DNA of 64,000 nucleotides from Lanius collurio (lineage: Eukaryota; Chordata; Aves; Passeriformes; Laniidae), in the NCBI GenBank assembly GCA_020086605.1, contig JACBWW010000003.1, positions 59,919,147 through 59,983,146 of the forward strand, in the 5' to 3' direction. Shown here in pieces: positions 1 through 10,052 of this stretch. Below the pieces are notes generated by a model, which saw only the letters and a list, made by a program, of their open reading frames with translations, had not been told where the DNA came from and ran no database searches. The stretch's first letter is position 1. Each line of letters starts with the position of its first letter. Position numbers and translations under genes: made by a program.

Positions 1-199
1 GCAGGTGAAGCACAGTGGAGGCAAATATGAAGTAACACATGAGATAAAAATCAGGGCCACTTTCCTGTAGAACATGACAGATTCTTAACTGACCATTACC
101 ATCCATGTGTGAGAATCTGGCATTGTGACAGTACAGTGAAGACATCAGCTTGGTGCACTTCAGCTGTCAAGACAGCAAGAGAAATATGAGCAATTGTTA

Positions 200-715
200 G
201 AAAAGGGCTGGAGAAGGAAGGGAAGAGCACTGCTGTGCTGCTGGGTAAATCCATATCCTGCCCACACCTCACATGATATGTACAGTTCTGGTACTCCCAT
301 CCTGCAGGATTTATATGAGGCTTGAAAAGATTCAGAGAAGCATCTCAGGTACGATGTGAGAAACTGATTCTGTACCAGGAGAGACTAAGCTGGAAGTCAT
401 CAGTCCAGACAAAAGAAAACTTAGGGGGAAAAAAGGGAAAATGCAGCTGAAGCCTGTAAAAGCTGTTTTTGTCATGGAAATGTTTGTTCGGATACATAGA
501 TTACAATGACTTCAGTACAAGAACTATGGACATCCAATTACACTGAAGGGAAGGAGGGTGAGAAGAAACAAAAAGTATTCTTTTATCATATTGCATGTAG
601 TTAATCTGTGAATGTCCTTCTGCAGGATATAGCAGGTGACGAGGTTTCCAAAGATGAGAGGAAACACTAGACAGATTAATGAAGGACAAAGTTATCGAGC
701 ATTCAGAAATTGTTA
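200..715 (+). mobile_element. CR1 LINE 3' fragment (old, diverged)
   Basis: The stretch follows the order of a CR1 3' region: a 'tgtacagttctggtactcccatcct' type segment, then 'agattcagagaagcatctcag', 'ccaggagagactaagctgg', then at 500-680 'acaagaactatggacatccaatta' and 'aagtattcttttatcat...gcatgtagttaatctgtgaatgtccttctgcaggat', ending in 'aatgaaggacaaagttatcgagc'. These blocks match, with many changes, a CR1 3' end in sense orientation. No open reverse transcriptase frame remains. The divergence suggests an old subfamily. Outer boundaries are uncertain by tens of bases. Confidence 0.6.
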
Positions 716-3700
716 GAAATTATGTTGAAAAAGAAAAGGGAAAGGGAAAATAAAAGGAAAAAAAGAAAGGAAAATAGCAGGAAATGTCCAATAAAACTCT
801 AGAAATATTTATTCTAAAAATTAAAAATATTTTTTTTTTAATATTTCCTTGTTGACTGCCATTATCATTACACCTTGGAATAGTAAAATAGCTTTTATAA
901 TGAGTTAATTGCCAGGTCATGAATTCCTGTATCTTTAGCCAATGGCTTCTATGCAAGACAATAATCTTTGTTGATAAAAAGACTTCTGTATTCCTCTGAT
1001 ACAAAGCTTCTGCAAGGCTGGTGGTGTAGAGGATCTGTCTCCTCAGAAGACTGAACCACATGGTTACACTTCTGTAATTGCACAGACAAAATGAGCAGTC
1101 ATAAATGTGCACAAATGAGAAGCAACAAAAATTGAAGAGAAAATAGCCAGGGAAGGCGAGGGTGATAAGAGAAAAACAATCTTTTTTTTTTTGTTTGCCA
1201 TGGATGTTGAAAAGCTTTGCCCTTGGAAATGACCTGTAGAACAGCCAGGTAAGCTCTTTAGCCAAGACTAAGCACAGAATAATGATGGGACTTTGTGGAT
1301 TTCGAAAGGCAGCTGTTCCCATGCCTTTGCTGCCACCGCAATGATTTGAGATTGCAAACAGATGGGAAGGTAGTCAGCATAACAACAGGGGAGGCATTCA
1401 TGAAAACACACATTTCTTAGCACGTGACCATGGCTGAAAGAAAAAAAACTGTAAAAGTTGATGGGCTGCAGATATCCAGTTTCTGTCAGAACAGTATAAG
1501 CAGAAAGAAAAAAATAAAATTACTCTGGCAAGAAAAATTAAGGTTAAAATATAAACAGACTCTTCAGTCCCCTGTAGCCTGGCTCATCCTGCCTGCGTGA
1601 CAGGATCAGATTCTGTTCAAGCTCTGAAAGCCCTCGAGACCCTCTGGTTGGAGGCCCTGGATGCAAGCTCAATTTCAGGGTGTACCTTGTACAAGTGCCT
1701 TTGATGAGATTAGATATTTGTCAAGTCACTTGAAAAATATCTGAAGGACTGCAGTGAGCTTAGCTCTCCATGTAAAAATCCAGCTAACACCAGGGCCAGC
1801 AGATAATGTTGCTGCAGAACTGAGGTAAAATATATTAAACTGAGGTTAAACTAGCCAACTTTTGTGTCTTTAGGCTTTTCTGCTAAGTGTCCATGCAGAA
1901 CCACAGAGTGATCTCAGCATGTCACCTGACCCAGAACAGCAGCTCCTGGACATGCTGCATCACAGCCTGTGGTGTCCAGTGTGCCAGCTACAGGACTTGA
2001 GAGGAGCGTGCTGTACCCCCACAATGTCAGGCTGCTGGACACTATTTTTCTGAGCCTCAGAGCCCTCCAATTTCCCCTCTGAGCCTGGCAGTGACACACC
2101 ACCCTGCACACCTCCATCTGCAAGGTTGTGACTCCAGCCTTGTGGTTAACGTGGCTTTCCCGTAAAGGCAAGTCAACACAGCAGGAGCTGAATGAGTTAG
2201 GGTCAGAATGGGTGCACTCTGCTCTCATCACATTTCTCATCCACCTTTCACAAGATGAAGGATCTTTTTCTACCACTGCATATGAAAAAATACAGCAGGC
2301 AATGGTTGCCAGCAGTGGTTCAGGCTGTGTCCCAGGGAGTGGCCATGCTCCTGGCATAGGTAAGGCAGCAGTCCAAGAATGGAGTCACTTTCAGAAACCT
2401 TCAAGTACCTTTTGGGGCTTTCAGACCTTCAGCCAGGAGCTGCCTTTGTGGCCCTGGGAGGATCAGTCTTGGAGCAGCCGCCCCATATAATCGTCATCAA
2501 CATCTTCCAAACACTATCATGATTTCTCCTTGGACCACACAGACCCCACAGTAACCAGATGAACATCTTGGCATCTGCAGTGGTCTGCTGAAGCATGAGC
2601 CACATGTGAAAAAGGCATATTAACAGTGAGACTTTGAACTCAAGTCCATAAAGATGATGTTGAAATTATTTTAGAACTAGGTATTCACTGCATATTTTCC
2701 TTCATAAAATATTCTGAGATCAAACAGTAAAAAATAAAGGCTAAAAATTGCCACAGGAAGGATGAAAGGGATGGTTGTTTCTTGTCTGAAGAGCATTGAC
2801 TAAAGCATACCATTAGAAGGTTATGTTTATTTTACAGGTAAAAGCAAAGACAAGAATAACCTTAAAAACTTCTGGGCAGAATAACTTATTATGACCTTGT
2901 ACAGTGCAAAACAAGAGCTCTTCCAGTGACCACTCATGACCTGGGAGCGGAACATTTCAAGGAGTGGTGCTTTACCAGATGAGTGTTGTACAAGCACGAT
3001 GGAGAGAGAGCAAAGCTTTTAGAACTAACCCTGTGGTTTAGGAGCCCAAGTCCCATTTTCACAAGGAGGAAGCACTTGGAAGGCAGGCGTTCAGGAAACC
3101 GCTCTGAAAATGAAGTTTTGGGTTCTACATCACTTAAGAGATCTCTTGAAAATATTGACAGAGAACCTGGACTTGAATCATCTCAGATTCCACCATGGGG
3201 TGGGAAAGAATGAACTTTGTCCCCTTTTTTATGGAACAGAGAAAAGACAAATTCTTCCATGATACTGTGAATACAGAGCTTTCTGCTATGGTCCAGCTCT
3301 TGATCACATGAGTGAGGTGCTGATTTTCACCTGCACACACCCCACTGCTGTCTTTTAACCTTAATCATGCTACATTTTTACACAGGAGCAAGGAGGAAAA
3401 ATAGACTATTCCTTTCTGGAATTACTGATTTGTTTCAGCATCAGTATCCTGCCAAATAAATTGTAGGCACTTCTGTAATATCAAAGTCAGCAACTAAAAA
3501 ATGTTCTCATTCAATCCATGATTCTGGAAATCCATTGGGCACAGGGTGAAGTGTGGTCACTGCTATCAAAGCATATTGTCTACTCTGAGAACAGAATTTT
3601 GGATGTGAACCAAAGCTTTCTTGAGGGAGATAAGCTTGTTATTCAGACAGTAAAATGTTATGATTAACACCTGATGAAGCATTAAAGAACCATAAAAATT

Positions 3701-5109
3701 CTGCTACCTGGGAAAAATTACTTAGCAGGAGGCTGCCTGTGCTTTGGCAAGCAAGCGTGTAGCAGCTGAACTTGGTGTCTCAGTTTTCCATGAAAAAGTG
3801 GATTTATGCAGTCATTTTGTGGTGCAAAGAAAGCAGAACCACCCAGTCAGCTGCAGACATGAACAGGCTGATTCTGCTTCTGTTCATACTGGAATGACCC
3901 AGGTTCCAGGAATTCTTATCCCACCTATGAATTGCGAGTACAAAAGAAATTAAGTGCAAGTTAAGTGCGATTTATGTTTGCTTTCACAGCTTGTCAGGCA
4001 CAGCTTTTTGTAAATCTGCATCATTCTTTCATTATGCTGAGTAGTAAGGATGATTTTTCCCCCTGCTATGTCACTGTTCATTGTGGAGGAGACAGTGCAC
4101 GTTCAGACCTCATCCCTACATGTATCAGGAACTTGGCAGATCTGGCAAAGCACTGAAGTGGGTGCCTTGATGAAAATACAGACCTGTGTACACTCTGAAG
4201 GCTGTGAATGGGTCCTGTTTGGATGAATCCCTAGCACTGATCCCCTTTGGATGCTGCTGAATGGGACATCCAGACCTCTGCCTTTGGATTTCCACGGAGT
4301 TATGCTCTTTGAAGTTCCCAATTTAGTCTGAAATGACAGAGGTTCCATTAGGGACTGGTTATGTAAAATTAAAATGAGTCTTAAGGGATGCTGACCAGCT
4401 TCATTAACAGGCTTTGCTGAGCATCAGTTGCTGAGCCACAGGCTTGCATTTTTTCGAAGTGAACAGCAATGCTGATTCATGCCGAGTACTATTTTTTCAC
4501 TTTCAGTTTAAAAAATCTTAAAACATTTTAATGTCTAGATATTTTCTTTTCCTTTTTCTTTTGAAATGAGGCTTCAGAGGAGAATGAAAATTAACAGCCA
4601 ACACTAGAAAATCTAGGTCATTGGTCCTGAAGTGAGACTAAAATGGAGTAATGGTTCTGTTCAAACTGAACACAAACACAGCTAGCACACAGGCAGGTTT
4701 ACACCTGTACAAAGTGAGACTGAGTGTCCCCAGCCCTGCTCTGAGCAGATGGTGATTAAGGCAGCGGATTAAGATGAATGACTGAGTTTCAGGGCTCTGC
4801 ATATGGGATGACAGGCAGGAAAGGTACACATCAGGCAGAAAATCAAAACTCTGTGCCTGTTATCCCTATCCATCAATAAAAATGATAATACTGTGTTTCA
4901 CATGCCCATACACATACACAGTAAACTCTTCACTGCAGTGCCAGATCAATGCATTAATATGCATAACTAATGCAAAGGTTTCCAGCCTCGTTTGGGACCA
5001 CCAGCAAAGCCTGTAACCCAAATAATGCCAAGGTGTGTTGCATGGGGGTGAACATTCAGTAGCATGGGAGGCAGAGGGGAATCTCCCTCTGTGTAAGAGC
5101 TTCAGGGAA
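716..5109. other. No recognised gene or repeat; AT-rich single-copy DNA
   Basis: No family is recognised here. T- and A-runs occur near 828-841 and 1181-1192. A GC-richer block at 1900-2490 carries overlapping open frames on both strands (147 codons minus at 1914-2357, 120 codons plus at 2128-2490), but neither has recognisable motifs or splice context. A 200-codon minus frame at 720-1322 is rich in Phe, Leu and Ile and ends in Phe/Pro/Ser because it crosses a purine-rich tract. Confidence 0.5.
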
Positions 5110-5197
5110 AGAACTTAATGTAATAAGGCTGGGGGTTTGCCCGGCCGGTGCTGCTGGGGTCTGAGACTCAGACCCAAGAAGCTGTAGCGGACCTGGA

Positions 5198-5361
5198 GAG
5201 GTGATCCCGTGAGGAACCGTCTGCAGAGGTGATCCCGTGAGGAACCGTCTGCAGAGGTGATCCCGTGAGGAACCCTCTGCAGAGGTGATCCCGTCAGGAA
5301 CCCTCTGCAGAGGTGATCCCGTCAGGAACCCTCTGCAGAGGTGATCCCGTCAGGAACCGTC
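5198..5361 (-). repeat. 28-bp minisatellite, about 5.8 copies, inside LTR U5
   Basis: Units start at 5198, 5226, 5254, 5282, 5310 and 5338; the sixth is partial. The unit is of the type gaggtgatcccgtgaggaac + cgtctgca. Variants are ordered in blocks: CGTGAGG in units 1-3 and CGTCAGG in units 4-6; ACCG in units 1, 2 and 6 and ACCC in units 3-5. The array lies 3' of the LTR polyadenylation signal in the sense direction, so it would sit in U5. Confidence 0.95.
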
Positions 5362-5544
5362 TCCCAGGGGGTCGTGGCTTCTCTCAGCCCTCGGCCCGGG
5401 GTGCCTGCAGAGGTGCCTGGCTCAGCAGCCATCAGCTCTCGGTGATTCAGGGAGTGATTTCAGCTCTGCTCTGCAAGGCAAACCCCCCTGGCCAGGCCCG
5501 GACAGAGAGAGGAGAGGTCCTGCTGGTGGTGCCGCAGAAGCAGC

Positions 5545-5550
5545 TTTATT
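5545..5550 (-). terminator. LTR polyadenylation signal AATAAA
   Basis: Plus-strand TTTATT reads AATAAA on the LTR sense strand. It lies about 65 bases after the TATA-like box at 5614-5621, as in a compact LTR. Confidence 0.6.
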
Positions 5551-5613
5551 CTTCCATCTTCCGCGAAGGGGTGACCAGAGATGGATCCTCCCCGACTCAG
5601 GGCAGAGGGGTCT

Positions 5614-5621
5614 CTTTTATG
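5614..5621 (-). promoter_or_regulatory. TATA-like box of the LTR
   Basis: The minus strand reads CATAAAAG here, upstream of the AATAAA signal at 5550-5545. Confidence 0.5.
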
Positions 5622-5897
5622 GGGGTACAGAGGTGGGTGTGAATGGGTGAGAAACCAATGGGTATTAAGGTATTTTACATAGAGTTTCCTAGAGGATCAT
5701 AGGTCTCTCGCCGTAACCAAAAAGGCTCTTTGTTTCCCCAAGAGGGCCCTGCAGGGAGATTGTGCTACCTCCTTATGTCCAGGCCTTCTTGCCAGGGCAG
5801 GGGCCTGTCAGACCCCACATCTGGAGATTGTGCAGTCTCCTTTATCTAAACAAGGGCTTCCTGCCAGGACAGGGGCTTGTCAGACCCTACAAGAACT

Positions 5898-8800
5898 AAG
5901 CAAGGAGGTGCTCCATGTGTTCTTTACCTGTCCCATGGTTGAGCAAATGGGCAAGCTTGCTCATGCACTTCACTAATACATGCCTTAATTCTCATGTTTC
6001 CTGGGTGCCAGTTTGACTGATTTCATGCTTCCATAATCTCTTTTGACTAACTTTATGTGACATGACTATCTGCATACATTAAAAAGTAATATTTTTGTTG
6101 AATACCAGTTGCAGGGTAATGTTCATGGGTTGAGGAGAAGAAAAAGGAATCTGAAAAAAATATAACTGATACCCAAAGCCCTGATGTCTTCTCTAAATTT
6201 GAGGATAACAGAGAGGGAAGGAGCTGAGACAGAACATCTGCCAGTAAATAGAGACTGGATTCAGGTTACAAAATCCAAGTCCTGAAGAGTCCCTGTTTCG
6301 GCAGCAGCTCAGGAGTCCCATGGATGGGCTTCAGTGGAGCTTTTCATATGGTTGAAGTTTATCCCTTTTTTGTTGTGTCTGAAAGGGTTTCCTTGGTCAC
6401 AGGTAGTGAACATGATAGCATGGAAAAAGTTTATTATCTTACAATGAACATTTTTCCCTATTCTACAGTGGAAGTGCCCACCCACCAAATGCAGGACAGA
6501 TGGCATCACAGGATGATGGCAAGGGAATAAGATTGGGGCAGGAGAAAACTGTGATTACTGTGAGAGAAGTCTAAATAATGCCTCCTCATCCAAGCTCTTT
6601 CTATTAAATTTCTTCTGCTGTTTGGAGGGGGGCGGGGAAATGGAGAATATAACTTTGTAGAAGTAAAACATAGTGATCCATTTGGTTTCAAGGACACTGC
6701 TTTGTTTCCACTTGATTTTATTTGTCGGTACAGGAATAGTCATTGTGTATGATTCTCCTCTGAATGTAAAAATGTGGATCCAGCTTTGGGAGGGCTTTGG
6801 GTAAATTTGCAGCATTTTGGAACAAGCTCAGAAGGGAGCAAAATGAAGAAGTGTAGAGGAATACTTGTCAGTTCAAAAGTTGTTTAAGACTAGAAAATAA
6901 TAAATGGTATGCCAGGGAGAAGATCCCCAAAGGAAACCTACTAAAATTTACAAAGAAGAGTAAGATTTACAGGAGCAAGCATGTGCATTGAGTCACAAGA
7001 ATAACAAATACCTAGGAAAGAAAATATTGCATATACTAACTTACATTTGATGGACTGGGGTTTGGCTGCTCTTGGATTGGGTTTTGAGGGCTCTTGTAGA
7101 GCGGAGAATTGTTATAATATTTCTTGTAGTTTTTTTAGCAACCTGATGCATTTCACTTCTGCCATGGACTTACATCTGTATTCAATGGTGTCTCTAGGAG
7201 CGAACACCTATATTATTGATCACTCTGGGCAATATCAATTTCTTATTCTCACTCTCTGTTTGTTTAATTCAGTGATGCAAGTATTGCTTTTGCTGAATCT
7301 AAATGGAAAACTCAAAGATGTACTTCGGTGACTTGATAACTTGACAAACTGCACACACTCAGAGTTCAGAAAACCCAGAAACTTCATCCAAAGGAAATAT
7401 GCATGTGGTTCAAGGGTGGTCCTGGGAGCCAGTTTGAGTTCTTCAGATTATTCCCTCCATGACTTTGGATGAGTCACAAAAATTGCTCACATTCCCACCT
7501 GCACATGGGGAGATTCATTCTTGCCCTGCAGGTTTGTAGTTGGTCTCTGACTAAAGAATTAATACTGGGCCTTACATACTGTATGTGGCATTGTATATAA
7601 GAATAAAATAGTTGTAGGATACAACACAATCCTGATCAATAAAAACTATTTACTTTCAAAGCTGATTTTTATTATTTTTAATTATATATAATTTCATATC
7701 TAATCAATTGATGTTCCTTAAAGCTTATTTGGAATCTTCTATTTTCCCAGGACTTTTGTTCACAAATTTGAAATATCATTTTAGAAACATATTTGAAGTA
7801 GTAATATATCGACATTTTATTTTTCAAGTCAATTGAATGCTTGTTAAACTTCCCATTTTCCAGTTCATGTTGTAATACGTAGAGAGGAGACTCAAGGCAA
7901 CAAAGCACAAGGAATGTGCATTCTGTTCCTCTGCAATTCTCCTATGAGCTTCATGGGTCATCTTCCAGGGACATGTGTGTGTTTTTAAAGCTAAACCAGC
8001 ACTGCAGCTGCTGACAGATCAGAAACCTGCTGGATGCCTTATAAATCAGGCAGAGAAATCGTTAGAGAGAAGTGTGCATCAGCCAGCACCGGGATATGGC
8101 TACGAGCGCAGACCGAGTTCTTTCCCACTTCATATAAATCAGTTACATTGGAGTTTGCATGTCTGTCCTCTTCTGGGCTTATTTGTCAGTGAGATAAATC
8201 AAAAGCCACACTGTAACTACTGTGCTGCTGTGTATTCCACCACAGCTTCTAAAGCAAGATGTAATCAGCACTAAATTTCCAGATCCATTTACAGCATCAG
8301 AGGTTAAGAGAGCAATGGTGGATTTTTTGTGTTGTCTGGTATTTTCCAGCTGTTTTTAATATGTGCATCTCTTGAAGAGCTCTGCATGAGTCATCAGCTC
8401 AGCACACAATGCTTACTTTTCATTGTTAACCTTTCATAATTCACCTTAGCAGCTCCTGATGCACTCCTCAAACCGAGGCGATGCTAACAAATCCATTATG
8501 TTAAGAAACAATGTAGTGCTGCTTCTGGAAGATATGGGTTTGGAATTATGGTTTTTTTACATGGTAACATATTCTTCTATTTGGAGAGATGCTTATGCTT
8601 ATCACTTGACAGCCACTGCCACTGTGAAGGTCACAGCAGGTGACAAGGAATAGTTTTCAGGACATTTAGGCAACAGAAACAGGACAAATCACTTAGGACA
8701 GGCTTGTCCATTGTATCAGGTGGAAGCTGGAGGCTGTAAATGACACTTTCCTCTGGTCTCTTTTCTCCCTGGCACTTTCCAAAATCATTCTCAGGCAGTA

Positions 8801-8944
8801 TGGTTCTTCCCTCATGGGTGAAGCACAGGGTAAGAAAAGCATGAAGCTGCTCTCTCTCTATTGTAAGACAGGAGAGTGACAGAAAGTGAATAATAGAAAA
8901 CACTCATTTAAAAGGGGAGATTATATGGATGAACCTTCCAAGAA
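5898..8944. other. No gene recognised; AT-rich, with one possible MIR-like remnant
   Basis: Apart from a weak MIR-like stretch at 7440-7610, listed separately, I recognise nothing. Open frames are all under 100 codons and overlap on both strands. Confidence 0.5.
7440..7610 (+). mobile_element. Possible MIR/L2-related SINE remnant
   Basis: The order 'tgactttggatgagtcac', then 'cacctgcacatggggagatt', then 'cctgcaggtttgtagt' and a later 'tatgtggcattgtatataa' resembles the MIR core and its 3' part (GACYTTGGRCAAGTCAC ... TGTAAAATGGGGATT ...). Divergence is high and an alignment would be needed to confirm it. Confidence 0.3.
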
Positions 8945-8945
8945 G

Positions 8946-9535
8946 TGCCTTAGGTTAGGTTATCCACGGCCTTGCTATGCCAGGTCTTGAATATATCCCC
9001 CACTTTTCTGGACCATGTATTCCAATGCTTAACTGCTCTTGCAGTGAAGCATTTTTTTCCTCCGTATCAGACAAAATTTTCCTGAAGCAACTTGTGCTCA
9101 CTTCTTCTGGTCCTGACCCTGTGCATCGCTGTGGAGGGAGCACCTCCACTTCTTTATAACTACCTCCTTGGTAGTGGAAGGTGGTGATTTGATCTCCCTG
9201 AGCCTTTCCTTCTGTACGTGTAGCCAACCCAATTTTCTTTTTCTATTAGTGTTCAAATTTTGTTCACGTGTCAGGTTTTCTAACCATCTAATCATCTCTC
9301 TGGCCCTCCACTGGACCATCTCCAGTACTTCAAGGTTTCTCTTAAATTGAGAAGTCAGAGAAATCTGGCTAACACATGCCAGGTAGAGTGGAATGATCTT
9401 TTCCCTTGATCTGCTGGCTACAGTGGGATAAATGTGGCCCCAGGACCAGGCTTGCTTTTGTTGCTGCAAGGACACATTACTCCTTCCTGTTCAGCTTACT
9501 GCCTGCTAGAGCCCTTGTCTTTTTCTGCAGAAATT
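8946..9535 (-). mobile_element. CR1 LINE fragment (minus)
   Basis: The plus strand shows the complement of CR1 in order: 'actgctcttgcagtgaagcattttttcc', 'ctctggccctccactggaccatctccagtacttcaaggtttctctt', 'aggtagagtggaatgatct', and then 'gttcagcttactgcctgctagagcccttgtctttttctgcag', which matches the CR1 segment before the fragment's 5' truncation. The usual 3' tail is missing on the left, so this copy lacks its end. Open frames across it (125 codons minus at 9098-9475) are short and do not encode reverse transcriptase. Confidence 0.75.
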
Positions 9536-9625
9536 GGAAGGGTCTTTATGGGCAAAACCATTCTGATTGACACTGGTGTTCATTGTGTTGGTATTAATTA
9601 AACTAAGCAATTAACAAAGCTGGTG

Positions 9626-10052
9626 AAAGGCTTGGAAAACAAGCCCTGTGAAGAACAGCTGAGGGATCTGAGGTTGTTTAGCCTGGAAGAAAGGAGGCTC
9701 AGGGGAGACCTTATCACTCTCTACAACTACCTCAAAGGTGGCTGTAGCCAGGTGGGGGTCGGTCTCTCCTCCCAGGCAACACTGACAGAATGAGAGGACA
9801 CAGTCTTAAGCTGCATGAGGGGAAGTTTAGGCTGGATGTCAGGAGAAAATTCTTCACTGAAAGAGTGATTGTACACTGGAATCATCTGCCCAGGGGGTGG
9901 TGGAGTCACCATCCCTGGACCTGTTTTAAAAAAGACTGGATGTGGCACTCAGTGCCATGGTTTAGTTGATAAGGAGATATTGGGTTAGGTCACAGGTTGG
10001 ACTTGATGATCTCAAAGGTCTGTTCCAACCTAGTTCATTCTGTGATTCTGTT
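9626..10052 (+). mobile_element. CR1 LINE 3' fragment (plus), with tail
   Basis: This is a well-preserved CR1 3' region: 'gcctggaagaaaggaggctcaggggagaccttatcactctctacaactacctcaaagg', 'ggtgggggtcggtctctcctcccaggcaac', 'gtttaggctggatgtcaggag', 'ttggacttgatgatctcaaaggtctgttccaacctagttcattctgtgattctgt'. It ends in the typical ATTCTGTG tail. It is 5' truncated, as most avian CR1 copies are. Confidence 0.93.

Larger units (their letters stand above)
5119..5891 (-). mobile_element. Solo LTR of an avian endogenous retrovirus (minus orientation)
   Basis: Read on the minus strand, the element starts TGTAGGGTCTGAC at 5891 and ends ...TTATTACA at 5119, giving TGTA...TACA ends. A TATA-like CATAAAAG lies at 5621-5614 and an AATAAA signal at 5550-5545, about 65 bases downstream, as expected for U3-R order. 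The U3 start is duplicated (5755-5819 and 5823-5891). The presumed U5 holds a 28-bp tandem array. A perfect 6-bp direct repeat AGAACT occurs at 5110-5115 and 5892-5897. It abuts the right end exactly but sits 3 bases outside the left end, so it is only a candidate target-site duplication. No internal retroviral sequence is next to it, consistent with a solo LTR left by recombination. Confidence 0.72.

Noticed and set aside
720..1322. 200-codon minus frame rich in Phe and Leu, possible membrane protein
   Set aside because: The hydrophobicity follows from AT-rich and purine-rich composition. No signal, no homology and no exon context.
1914..2490. Overlapping 147- and 120-codon frames in a GC-richer block, possible exon
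   Set aside because: Both strands are open, no splice pair or domain is visible, and no CpG island stands nearby.
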